Below the pieces are notes generated by a model. It saw nothing but the letters and a program-made list of their open reading frames with translations, was not told where the DNA came from and made no database searches. Positions 33,593 to 42,648 of a stretch of DNA of 64,000 nucleotides are shown in pieces (position 1 is the stretch's first letter; every line of letters starts with the position of its first letter). The stretch spans positions 744,001 to 808,000 of the forward strand of contig NZ_BLRH01000029.1 of NCBI RefSeq assembly GCF_025996515.1, given 5' to 3'. The DNA is from Rhizohabitans arisaemae. GTDB taxonomy: Bacteria > Actinomycetota > Actinomycetes > Streptosporangiales > Streptosporangiaceae. The translations under genes and the position numbers were made by a program.

Positions 33593-36571
33593 GTGAGCTT
33601 CCGGACCTCCGGAGCCGGTCGGCCCAGGTTGAATCGGCGATCCAAGCTGTTCATCCCGGTATTGATCGCCCTTGCGGTGCTTGTTGGGTTGTTCCTGATA
33701 TTCGCCAACATCTGGACAGACTTGCTCTGGTTCCGATCGGTTGACTATCAGTCTGTCTTCTCCACCATGCTCCTGACCCAGGTCGTCCTGTTCCTCCTGG
33801 GTGGGTTGCTCATGGCTGGAGTCGTCGGCGGCAACATGCTGCTGGCCTACCGGCTGAGGCCCATGTTCGGCACAGCCATGTTCGGCCAGCAGGGTGTCGA
33901 ACGCTACCGGCTTGCGCTGGACCCCCATCGCAAGCTGATCCTCTACGCCGTCATGGGCGCACTCGCCTTCTTCGCGGGCACCTCGGCCGCCGGGCAGTGG
34001 ACGACCTGGCTGCAGTTCGTGAACAGGACGCCGTTCGGGGTCAAGGACCAGCAGTTCGGTCTGGACATCTCGTTCTTCACCTTCACCTACCCGTTCATCC
34101 GGATGGTGCTGGGCTTCCTGTTCGCCGCGGTCATCGTCTCGGCGATCATGGCGACGATCATCCACTACGTCTACGGCGGATTCCGCCTGCAGAACCCCGG
34201 TGCCTCCGCCAGCCGGGCCGCCCGGGTGCACCTGTCCGTGCTGCTCGGCACCTTCGTCCTGCTCAAGGCGATCGCCTACTGGGTCGACCGGTACGGACTG
34301 GCCTTCTCCGAGGCAGGACGGGTGCACGGCCCCTCCTACACCGACGTCAACGCGGTGCTTCCGGCCAAGACCATCCTCGCCTTCATCGCCCTGCTCTGCG
34401 CCGCGCTCTTCTTCGCGGGTGTGGTACGGCGCGGCGGCATGATCCCCGGCGTCTCGTTCGGGCTTCTGGTGCTGTCCGCGGTGCTGGTCGGCGGGGTCTA
34501 CCCCGCGCTCGTCGAGCAGTTCCAGGTCAAGCCGAACCAGCAGAGCAAGGAGGCGCCGTTCATCAAACGCAACATCGACGCCACCCGGGCCGCGTACGGC
34601 ATCGACAAGGCCCAGGTCACCAACTACTCGGCCAAGACCGAGGCGAGCGAGTCCGAACTGCAGAGCGAGGCCGCGACCATCCCCGGCGTCCGGCTCCTCG
34701 ACCCCAGCCGGCTCTCCCCGACCTTCCAGCAGCTCCAGCAGATCCGTGGCTACTACCGGTTCCCCGACCAGCTCGACATCGACCGGTACAACATCGACGG
34801 TCAGGTACGGGACACCGTGGTCTCGGTGCGGGAGATCGGGACGCCGCCCACCGCCCAGCAGAACTGGATCAACAGCCACCTCGTCTACACTCACGGATTC
34901 GGGTTCGTGGCCGCGCCGGGCAACCAGGTCGACGCCAACGGGCGGCCCAACTTCGTGGAGAAGGACATCCCGCCGGCCGGGCAGCTCGGCAAGTTCGAGC
35001 CCCGGATCTACTTCGGGGAGAACTCCCCGGTGTACTCCGTCGTGGGCGCGCCCAAGTCCGCCAAGCCGATCGAGCTCGACTACCCCGACGACGCGGCGCC
35101 CAACGGTCAGGTGAACTACACCTACACCGGCAAGGGCGGCGTGCCCATGGGGTCGTTCTTCAACCAGCTGCTGTACGCGATCAAGTTCGGCGAGAAGAAC
35201 ATGCTGCTCTCCTCGGACATCAACGAGCAGTCGCGGATCATGTACACCCGCCAGCCCAGGGAGCGGATCAAGAAGGTCGCGCCGTTCCTGACCCTGGACA
35301 GCGATCCCTACCCGGCCATCGTCGGCGGGCGGATCGTGTGGATCGTCGACGCGTACACCACCTCCGACGCCTACCCGTACTCCCAGCGCAAGAGCCTGCG
35401 GGAGCTGATCGAGGACGTCACCACCGACCGCCGGCCCGGGGTCCAGCTGCCGAACGACAACGTCAACTACATCCGCAACGCGGTCAAAGCCACCGTGGAC
35501 GCCTACGACGGGACCGTCTCGCTCTACCAGTGGGATGAGAAGGACGCCGTCCTGAAGACGTGGATGAGTGCCTTCCCGGGCGTCGTCAAGCCCTTCAACG
35601 AGATCTCCGCCGAGCTCAAGCAGCACCTTCGCTACCCGGAGGACCTGTTCAAGGCGCAGCGCGAGATGCTGGCGAACTACCACGTGACCGACCCGAACGC
35701 CTTCTACATCGGTCAGGACTTCTGGAAGGTCCCGGCCGACCCCTCCTCCAACAAGAGCAAGCAGCCGCCGTACTACATCACGCTGCGGATGCCGGGGAGC
35801 ACCACCCCGACCTTCTCGCTGACGTCGACGTTCGTGCCGAACGGCCGGCAGAACATGGCCGCCTTCATGGCCGTGGACGCCACCGCCCAGACGCCGGACG
35901 CCAAGCTGCAGATCCTGCAGTTGCCGAGCGCCACCACGATCCAGGGTCCGGAACAGGCGCAGAACACGTTCCTGTCCGACCCCCGGGTCTCCAGTGAGCT
36001 GAACCTGCTGCGTGGGCAGCAGGGAGCGGCCACGGGCACCGATGTGCTCTACGGCAACCTGCTGACCCTGCCGTTCGGCGGGGGGCTGCTCTACGTGGAG
36101 CCGATCTACGTCCAGCCGAAGGCCGAGACCTCGGGGCGTTATCCGACGCTCCAGCGGGTCCTGGTGCTCTTCGGGAGCAAGGTCGGTTTCGGGCCCACCT
36201 TCCAGGACGCGCTCGCCCAGGTCTTCGGGACGAACGTTGAGAAACCGCCCACCACGGGCCAGCCGAATCAGCCGCCGACGACGAACACCCCGCCGTCCAC
36301 CGGACAGGCCCCTGCGGTCCAGGCGGCGCTGCAGAAGGCCCAGGCCGCCTACACCGCGGGTCAGGAAGCCCTGAAGAAGGGGGACTTCACCGCCTACGGC
36401 AAGGCCCAGGCGGATCTGAAGGCGGCGCTGGACGAGCTGGACAAGGCGCTGAAGGCGCAGGGCACCCCGGCGCCGAGCCCGACCGGCTCACCCGGACCGA
36501 CCCCGACCGGTTCGCCGAGTCCCACCCCGGGGGCGGCGGGCACCCCGAGTCCGTCCCCGACCACCGGTTAG
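33593..36571 (+). CDS. UPF0182 family integral membrane protein
   Basis: This 992-residue counterpart of Rv3193c has about seven TM helices in the first 320 residues (for example LFIPVLIALAVLVGLFLIF and TMLLTQVVLFLLGGLLMAG) and a large extracytoplasmic domain with family motifs such as LLWFRSVDY, FGEKNMLLSSDIN and YPYSQR. The C-terminal 100 residues are low-complexity Pro/Thr/Ala with a coiled-coil-like Lys/Ala/Gln stretch. GTG start with GGGGGAGG upstream. The function is unknown. Confidence 0.93.
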   Translation: MSFRTSGAGRPRLNRRSKLFIPVLIALAVLVGLFLIFANIWTDLLWFRSVDYQSVFSTMLLTQVVLFLLGGLLMAGVVGGNMLLAYRLRPMFGTAMFGQQGVERYRLALDPHRKLILYAVMGALAFFAGTSAAGQWTTWLQFVNRTPFGVKDQQFGLDISFFTFTYPFIRMVLGFLFAAVIVSAIMATIIHYVYGGFRLQNPGASASRAARVHLSVLLGTFVLLKAIAYWVDRYGLAFSEAGRVHGPSYTDVNAVLPAKTILAFIALLCAALFFAGVVRRGGMIPGVSFGLLVLSAVLVGGVYPALVEQFQVKPNQQSKEAPFIKRNIDATRAAYGIDKAQVTNYSAKTEASESELQSEAATIPGVRLLDPSRLSPTFQQLQQIRGYYRFPDQLDIDRYNIDGQVRDTVVSVREIGTPPTAQQNWINSHLVYTHGFGFVAAPGNQVDANGRPNFVEKDIPPAGQLGKFEPRIYFGENSPVYSVVGAPKSAKPIELDYPDDAAPNGQVNYTYTGKGGVPMGSFFNQLLYAIKFGEKNMLLSSDINEQSRIMYTRQPRERIKKVAPFLTLDSDPYPAIVGGRIVWIVDAYTTSDAYPYSQRKSLRELIEDVTTDRRPGVQLPNDNVNYIRNAVKATVDAYDGTVSLYQWDEKDAVLKTWMSAFPGVVKPFNEISAELKQHLRYPEDLFKAQREMLANYHVTDPNAFYIGQDFWKVPADPSSNKSKQPPYYITLRMPGSTTPTFSLTSTFVPNGRQNMAAFMAVDATAQTPDAKLQILQLPSATTIQGPEQAQNTFLSDPRVSSELNLLRGQQGAATGTDVLYGNLLTLPFGGGLLYVEPIYVQPKAETSGRYPTLQRVLVLFGSKVGFGPTFQDALAQVFGTNVEKPPTTGQPNQPPTTNTPPSTGQAPAVQAALQKAQAAYTAGQEALKKGDFTAYGKAQADLKAALDELDKALKAQGTPAPSPTGSPGPTPTGSPSPTPGAAGTPSPSPTTG

Positions 36572-36583
36572 CCGAACCCGTCG

Positions 36584-36620
36584 ACCGCCGCCCGCTCAGC
36601 TGAGCGGGCGGCGGTTCGGT
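36584..36620. terminator. Palindromic terminator after the UPF0182 gene
   Basis: ACCGCCGCCCGCTCA (36584-36598) and TGAGCGGGCGGCGGT (36601-36615) form a perfect 15-bp inverted repeat with only GC between the arms, followed by TCGGTTTT. It lies between two convergent genes. Confidence 0.8.
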
Positions 36621-36695
36621 TTTCCGGCTCAACCCGATTCGCCGAGCCGCCGGCCGTACCCGGCACGGTCGGAGAGCCCGTGACGGAACGCGGCG

Positions 36696-39600
36696 TCAGA
36701 CTCCGGGAGGCGGGGGCGGGTCGTCGGTGAAGGAGGCTTCGATCGGGAGGCGGCGGACCTCGGGGAGGTGGTCGTCGAGTTCGCCGGGCTCGAAGCGGCG
36801 GGTGCCGACGGCGTGCCAGAAGTGGCCGCTCACCATGCCGTCGGTCTTGTACCTGCCGTCGGGGGCGATGGCGGCCCAGCCTTCGGGGAGGCCGAGCAGG
36901 GTGAGCCGCAGCCGGGGTTCCCCGGTCATGTCCCACAGGCGGGTGGTGCCGTCGTCGCTCCCGCTCGCCAGCAGGCTCCCGTCGGGGCTGAAGGCCACCG
37001 ACCAGATGCTCCGGGTGTGCCCGGCGACGGTGTGGACCAGCCGGCCGGTCTCCGGGTCCCAGATCCGGATGGTCAGATCGTCTCCGGCGGTCGCGAGCAG
37101 GGTGCCGTCGGGGTTGAACGCGATCGTCCACACCCGCCCGCCGTGCGTGATCGGCTCGGCGACGGGGCGGCCGGATCTGGCGTCCCACAGCCTGACGGTG
37201 CCGTCCCACGAGCCGCTGGCGAGCCGCTCGCCGTGGAACGCGATGGAGTAGACCCGATCGGTGTGGCCGGTCATGGTGGTCAGCAGCCGGCCGGACTCGG
37301 CGTCGAACAGCCGGAGCCTGCGGTCGTCGCATCCGGTCGCCAGGACGGTGCCCGAGGGGTGGTAGGCGATGGACCTGACCCGTCCCCGGTGTTCGGTGAG
37401 GGTGCGCAGGAGACGTCCGGTGGACCGGGTCCACAGGCAGACCGTGTCGTCGTCGTTCGCGGTGGCGACGACCTCCCCGTCGGGGCTGAACTCGACCGCC
37501 CAGACCGACGGCGTGCCGAGCTCCAGATAGCGTTCGTAGTATCCGGTGGTCACGTTGAGCAGGTTGACCCGGCCGTCGTTGCTGACGGTGGCGAGCCGGG
37601 GGGCGGTCGGGCTGAACACCGCGGTCTGCAGGACGACCAGCCGGTCCTCGGTGCCGCGGAGCGACCGTTTCAGGTTTCCGGAGGCGGGGTCCCAGATCCG
37701 GACTATCCCGTCGTTGCAGCTGGTGGCGAGGGATCGGCCGCTGGCGCTGAAGCGGACCGAGGTGACCTGGCGGCCGTGTCCGCGCAGGATATGACGGCAC
37801 TGGCCGGTCGCGGTGTCCCAGAGCCGGGTGGTGAACTGGTCGTCGCTCACCGCCAGCTGGGCGCCGTCCGGCCGGAAGGCGAACGGCCAGATGGAGCCGG
37901 TGTGGCCGCGCAGGCTGTGCCGCGGCTCCCCGGTCCGCACGTCCCAGAGGTGGACTCCTCCCGCGTTGTCCCCGCTGGCCAGGAGCTTGCCGGAGGGGTC
38001 GAAGACGACCCAGTAGACGGCGGCCTCATGCACGGCCAGCGTATGCCGTACCTGCCCGGTGTCGGTGTCCCAGATGCGGATGCTTCCCCCGGTGTCCCCC
38101 ACGGCGATCAACGGTTCACGCGGGTGGTGGTTGAGGGTGTAGATGTGCCCGGTCCGGCCGCTCAACGTGTGGCGGAGCCGGTCGCCCTGCCACAGCCGTA
38201 CGCTTCCGTCCTGTCCGCCGACCGCGAGGAGCTCGCCGTCCGGCCGGAAGGCGACCCGGTAGATCGTCCCCGGCTCGGCCGGGGGACCGACCTGGGCTTC
38301 GCCGGTGACCGGGTCGCGGATCAGGATCGCCCCGCTCCGATGCCCGGTGGCGAGCGAGCGGCCGTCCGGGTGGAACGAGGCGGTGAAGATGGGCCCGTGG
38401 CCGCCGGGCTCCGCGGAGACCAGGTCGCCGGTGGCGGTGTCCCACAGGCGCAGCACCCCCGCCGCGTCCCCGGTGGCGATCAACGACGCGTCCGGGCTGA
38501 ACAGCACCGGCCAGGTCCACCTCTCGTGGCCGGCGAGCACGTGCAGCGGTTCGCCGGTGGCGGCGTCCCACAGCCGGACCGTGCCGTCGGAGGACCCGGT
38601 GGCCAGCCGGAGACCCGCGGGCCCGAAGACGACCGCGAAGACCCGGCCCCGGTGTCCCTGCAAGGTGCGCAGCGGCTGCCCGGTGAAGCTGTCGCACATC
38701 ATCACCCCGCCGTCGCGGCTCCCGATCGCCAGTGTGCCGCCGTCCCGGCTGTAGGAGAGCGGGAGGGGGAGCCGGCCCAGCTCGGCGTCGAAGCCGTGCG
38801 GCACCCCGATCTCGGCGGGGGAGAACTCCATGTGGATCGGCCGCCCCGGGGCGACCGACGCACCCCGGAACTCCGGGCCGTTCAGGGAGCCCTTGACGTT
38901 GATCAACGCGGCTCTGGTCCACCGGCTCCCCGCGGTGATCGCGTCCCGGAGGTCGGCGCGGGGGAGCTGGGCCCGGGTGAAGTCGGCGCCGGTCAGGTCC
39001 GCGCCGACCAGGATCGCCTCGTCCAGCCGGGCGCCGGTCAGGTTGGCCTTGCGCAGGGTGGCGCCGGTCAGGTTGGTCCCGACCAGCCGGGCGCCGGTGA
39101 GGTCCGCCCCGGTCAGGTCGACGGCCTGCCACCGGCGATGCGAGAGGTCCTGACCCTGGAGGGAGGCGCCCCGCAGCGCGGCCGAGGGCGGGGTGCGGAG
39201 CCGGGTGCTGATCTTTATCGCGTTCTCCCGCGCCACCTCGTCCGCCTCGGCGTCGCCCAGCACCCGGTCGATCCAGTCCTGGCAGAGCCGGCTGTCGGCC
39301 AGGTCGCAGAGGAAGTCGATCGTGAGCTGGGTGAGGGGGCGGCGGATCAGCTGCGGCGGGCTGGCGACCCCTTCGCGGAGCTGCTGCGCCACCGCGTTGG
39401 CCACCAGCCATTCGGCCACCGAGCTGTGGATGAAGCCGAACAGGCCCTCGTCGGTTCTGACCAGCAGGCTCCCGGCGCCCATGGCGTGCGCGCGCTGCTC
39501 CGGGGAGAGCCGGTCGGCCAGCTCGTGCAGGGTGCCCGCGATCTCGTTCAGCTCCGCGGCGCGGAGATAGGGTTCACCGCCGTCCCACAGGCGGAGCGCG

Positions 39601-42422
39601 AGCGTGGTGACCGCCTGCCACAGGTCCGGGAGGCGCAGCCCACCGGCGGCGCCGGGGACCCCCGAGGTCCGATGCTCCTCGAACCGCAGCCAGGCGGTGA
39701 GGATCTCCTCGTACAGCAGGGCCGCGCTGATCGTGTGGGTGGCCTGGGCCGCGGAGCGGAGCCGGGATTCGCTCAGTTGCGCGATGAAGCTGAGCATGCG
39801 GGGGTTCCTGGCCAGCCCGAGCAGGTCCTCCACGCTCTTGATCAGATCGAGCCGGGCGTCGGCCTGGGACTCCCGGCCGTAGAGGTTGACCAGGTAGCTC
39901 CGGATCTGTATCGGACTGAACTCCTCGACGCTGAGGATCCGCCGATGGGGGAGGAGACCGACCCGTTCGCCGAGCGCGGTGAAGACCTGGGCGTCGGAAC
40001 GGAAATGCTGGGTACGGCTCGCCACCACGATCTTGGCCCGGCCCTGGGCGGCCTGGAGCAGCGTGTCCAGGTGGTCGGCCGCCCGATCGTAGGTCACCCG
40101 GGTGACGAGCTCGTCGAAGCCGTCGAAGAGCAGGACGATCCGCCCCTGCCCCAGCATGTACTGGAACGCCTTGAGGTCGATCAGCTCCTCGTGGTGGTTG
40201 GCCAGATGCGCAGCGACCAGCCCCTCCACCGAATGCGCCTTGTCCAGGGCGCGGAGCTCGATGAGGATCGGGATGAGGTCGTGCCGCTGCTCGCCGAGGC
40301 GCCGGGCCACCTCGCGGAGCGAGTAGGTCTTGCCCCGGCCGAAGTCCCCGAGCACGAGGACGAACCTGCCGTGCTCGGCGGTGACCAGGTCAACCAGCTC
40401 CGCGACGAGGTCCTCTCGGACGGGGGCGCCGGGGTCGTCGAGCCGGCGGAAACGCTGGGGCACGTACAGGCCGGGCGGGTAGCGGCGGTCGGTGCGCAGC
40501 CGTACCGTCTGCTTCGTCACGTAGTCCCGCATGTCGAGCAGGCCTTGGAACTCGGTGAAGCTGCGCAGCCGTACCCCACGCCGCACCGCTTCCTCCCGGA
40601 GCGCCTCGGAGGCCCGGCTCGCCGCCTGGTAGACCAGCTCGCCCTCGCCCTCGGCGTGCCGGGCGAACGCCTCGATCACCTCCCGGGTCGGGTCGCCGAC
40701 GTGCGCGCCGATCCGCCACTGCGGGTTGAACCCGTCGTCCTGGCGGGTGACCAGCAGATGCGGGGGATCTGTGGCGACATGGCGGATCTTCACCCGATCG
40801 TGGCGGGTCCGGCACACTTCGGCCACCCGGTCCAGCAGGAGGCTGGTCGGATCGGAGAGCCGGATCGGCTCGGCCTGCTCCACCGGATCGGCGAGCTCGG
40901 GGGAGTCCTCGTCCTGCGGCGCGGAGAACGTGCCGCCCGCGGCGGCCCACGGGCGGTCCAGGTGTTCCCGCCGCCCGTCGTAGACCGACCACCGGGTCAG
41001 CCCGTCCGCGGTGAGATGGATGATCTCGTCCCGCCCCGCCTTGGCCCCGGGCAGCACCGGCAGGTCGGAACCGAGGTAGTCGACGTCCGTGGTGCCCGGT
41101 CCGGGTCCGTGCAGCAGCAGGTTGAGCCGGCGGCCGAGCAGCCGGTCGAGGGTGCCCGCGTCCCGCAGCAGCGCCGGATGGGAGCCGACCGGCCCCGAGC
41201 CCGGGGCCGGATCGTGCCGGACCGCCCCGATCCGCAGCCAGCCCGCCTGCTCGTACGGGCGCAGCTGCTCGGCGAACCAGGTGGCCTGCGCCTCCCCGAT
41301 CCAGCCGTAGTCGTCTTTGGAGAGGTGGGTCACCGCCATCGTCGAGTTGAGCCCGGCGACGACGAGCCGCAGGTCCGGCATGGCGAACAGGCTCCACGGC
41401 TGCGCGCTGTCAAAGATCACATTGTCCAGGCCGGCGTAGAGCTCGTGGAAGAGCCGCGCGTAGTGTTCGAGCTTGCGATAGTACGGCGGCAGCGGCGCGA
41501 CCTCCCGGGCCTCGCAGTCGGCGAAGTACGACAGGCAGGCCGCCTTGGACACGTCGTGGCTGCCCGGCACCACGACCAGCCGATGCGGCTCCAGCCCCAG
41601 CAGCGCGCGGAGCCCGGTGAGGAAGGCGATCGCCTCGTCGATCTCGCTCGGGCGGCCCGACTCGGTGAGGTCGCCGCTCACCACGAGCAGATCCGGCCGC
41701 GGCGCGCCCACGTCGACCAGCTGGGAGAGGTTGGCCCAGATCCGGGCCTGCAGACCACCCGCGTCCAGGGGCTCGTCCTCGTCGACGAGGCCGCGTCCGA
41801 ACCGCGGACCCGCCACGTGCAGGATGCTCACCTCGGCGCGCGGGGAGCCGGAGTCGTCCAGGTCGTGGGGGTAGCCGGGGGCCATGGCGGGGGTACGGCG
41901 GGCGCGGGTCACCCGGCCGCGGGGCGATTCCGGCGCCGGTGTCCCCTGGTGCGGATCACCCGGGAAGCCGGGCTGGGCGGGTGGCTTGGCCCGGCCGCGG
42001 AGCGCGTGGGTGAGCCGGTCCAGCAGGAGCACGCGGGCGTGCTCGGCGTCGTCGGCGCGGAGCAGGTCCAGGTAGGTGATCGTGGAGAGGAGGCCGCCGA
42101 GCCGGCACTCCTCGATCCGGACGGTCAGGAGCTTGCCCGGATCCGTGCCCATGACCGCGCGCCATTCGCGTTCGCAGTTGGGGGAGGCGAGGTAGCTCGG
42201 GGACAGGAGGGCGAGGACCAGGGTGGACTCCCTGACCCCTCGGTCCATGAAGTGCACCCAGTCGGTGCCGGGGACGAAGTCCCACGCCTGGATCAGCGTG
42301 CGGTATCCGGCACTCTCCAGTTGCCAGGCGATCCAGGTGGCCCACCGCTCGTTGACCACCGAATAGCTGATGAAGAAGTCGATTCCACCTTCGAGTTCCG
42401 GGAGCCCCCCTCGGCGTGTCAT
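36696..42422 (-). CDS. TIR / degenerate phosphoesterase / NACHT-type NTPase / pentapeptide / WD40 protein (1908 residues)
   Basis: This is a giant STAND-type protein, probably a sensor-effector of defence or cell death. Domains in order: TIR_2 at 14-140 (IDFFISYSVV; likely catalytic Glu in SPNCEREW, 80-87); a calcineurin-like phosphoesterase fold at 195-480 with lost catalytic residues; a linker domain at 535-660; a P-loop NTPase with Walker A GDFGRGKT (692-699) and Walker B IVLLFDGFDEL (762-772); helical NACHT-like regions to 1070; pentapeptide repeats (DLTGADLTGARL type) at about 1080-1165; fifteen WD40 repeats at about 1218-1860. ATG 42422 is chosen because TIR begins 13 residues later; an extra 60 upstream residues are unlike the family. 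It is transcribed alone. Confidence 0.88.
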   Translation of the reverse strand: MTRRGGLPELEGGIDFFISYSVVNERWATWIAWQLESAGYRTLIQAWDFVPGTDWVHFMDRGVRESTLVLALLSPSYLASPNCEREWRAVMGTDPGKLLTVRIEECRLGGLLSTITYLDLLRADDAEHARVLLLDRLTHALRGRAKPPAQPGFPGDPHQGTPAPESPRGRVTRARRTPAMAPGYPHDLDDSGSPRAEVSILHVAGPRFGRGLVDEDEPLDAGGLQARIWANLSQLVDVGAPRPDLLVVSGDLTESGRPSEIDEAIAFLTGLRALLGLEPHRLVVVPGSHDVSKAACLSYFADCEAREVAPLPPYYRKLEHYARLFHELYAGLDNVIFDSAQPWSLFAMPDLRLVVAGLNSTMAVTHLSKDDYGWIGEAQATWFAEQLRPYEQAGWLRIGAVRHDPAPGSGPVGSHPALLRDAGTLDRLLGRRLNLLLHGPGPGTTDVDYLGSDLPVLPGAKAGRDEIIHLTADGLTRWSVYDGRREHLDRPWAAAGGTFSAPQDEDSPELADPVEQAEPIRLSDPTSLLLDRVAEVCRTRHDRVKIRHVATDPPHLLVTRQDDGFNPQWRIGAHVGDPTREVIEAFARHAEGEGELVYQAASRASEALREEAVRRGVRLRSFTEFQGLLDMRDYVTKQTVRLRTDRRYPPGLYVPQRFRRLDDPGAPVREDLVAELVDLVTAEHGRFVLVLGDFGRGKTYSLREVARRLGEQRHDLIPILIELRALDKAHSVEGLVAAHLANHHEELIDLKAFQYMLGQGRIVLLFDGFDELVTRVTYDRAADHLDTLLQAAQGRAKIVVASRTQHFRSDAQVFTALGERVGLLPHRRILSVEEFSPIQIRSYLVNLYGRESQADARLDLIKSVEDLLGLARNPRMLSFIAQLSESRLRSAAQATHTISAALLYEEILTAWLRFEEHRTSGVPGAAGGLRLPDLWQAVTTLALRLWDGGEPYLRAAELNEIAGTLHELADRLSPEQRAHAMGAGSLLVRTDEGLFGFIHSSVAEWLVANAVAQQLREGVASPPQLIRRPLTQLTIDFLCDLADSRLCQDWIDRVLGDAEADEVARENAIKISTRLRTPPSAALRGASLQGQDLSHRRWQAVDLTGADLTGARLVGTNLTGATLRKANLTGARLDEAILVGADLTGADFTRAQLPRADLRDAITAGSRWTRAALINVKGSLNGPEFRGASVAPGRPIHMEFSPAEIGVPHGFDAELGRLPLPLSYSRDGGTLAIGSRDGGVMMCDSFTGQPLRTLQGHRGRVFAVVFGPAGLRLATGSSDGTVRLWDAATGEPLHVLAGHERWTWPVLFSPDASLIATGDAAGVLRLWDTATGDLVSAEPGGHGPIFTASFHPDGRSLATGHRSGAILIRDPVTGEAQVGPPAEPGTIYRVAFRPDGELLAVGGQDGSVRLWQGDRLRHTLSGRTGHIYTLNHHPREPLIAVGDTGGSIRIWDTDTGQVRHTLAVHEAAVYWVVFDPSGKLLASGDNAGGVHLWDVRTGEPRHSLRGHTGSIWPFAFRPDGAQLAVSDDQFTTRLWDTATGQCRHILRGHGRQVTSVRFSASGRSLATSCNDGIVRIWDPASGNLKRSLRGTEDRLVVLQTAVFSPTAPRLATVSNDGRVNLLNVTTGYYERYLELGTPSVWAVEFSPDGEVVATANDDDTVCLWTRSTGRLLRTLTEHRGRVRSIAYHPSGTVLATGCDDRRLRLFDAESGRLLTTMTGHTDRVYSIAFHGERLASGSWDGTVRLWDARSGRPVAEPITHGGRVWTIAFNPDGTLLATAGDDLTIRIWDPETGRLVHTVAGHTRSIWSVAFSPDGSLLASGSDDGTTRLWDMTGEPRLRLTLLGLPEGWAAIAPDGRYKTDGMVSGHFWHAVGTRRFEPGELDDHLPEVRRLPIEASFTDDPPPPPGV

Positions 42423-42648
42423 TCCTTCAGTATCCCGGCTGCGGTAGACGTTGCGTAGATTTCTCCAATCCCACTGAGTGCTGCGGGCAGCCGGGCGAAT
42501 GAGGGATTTAGGGGATTCCTCGGGTTTTGTGCTGGTGGCAGTAACCACGTAGTTCGGATATTTCAGGATTTTGTGGGTGGTGGGGAGAGTGGAGAGCCCC
42601 ACGGTGACATGCGATCATGTCGGATGTGCCGAAGGAGGGCGGGGAACG

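Noticed and set aside
36768-42458. A 1896-codon open frame on the plus strand across the whole TIR-NACHT gene
   Set aside because: It is the antisense shadow of a GC-rich WD40/pentapeptide gene; the translation has no domain, is Pro/Arg/Gly/Val-rich, and the opposite strand shows clear families.
42422-42602. Longer start of the TIR-NACHT protein at 42602
   Set aside because: The extra 60 residues are unlike the TIR family N-terminus and come from a lower-GC intergenic region; ATG 42422 begins just before the TIR domain.
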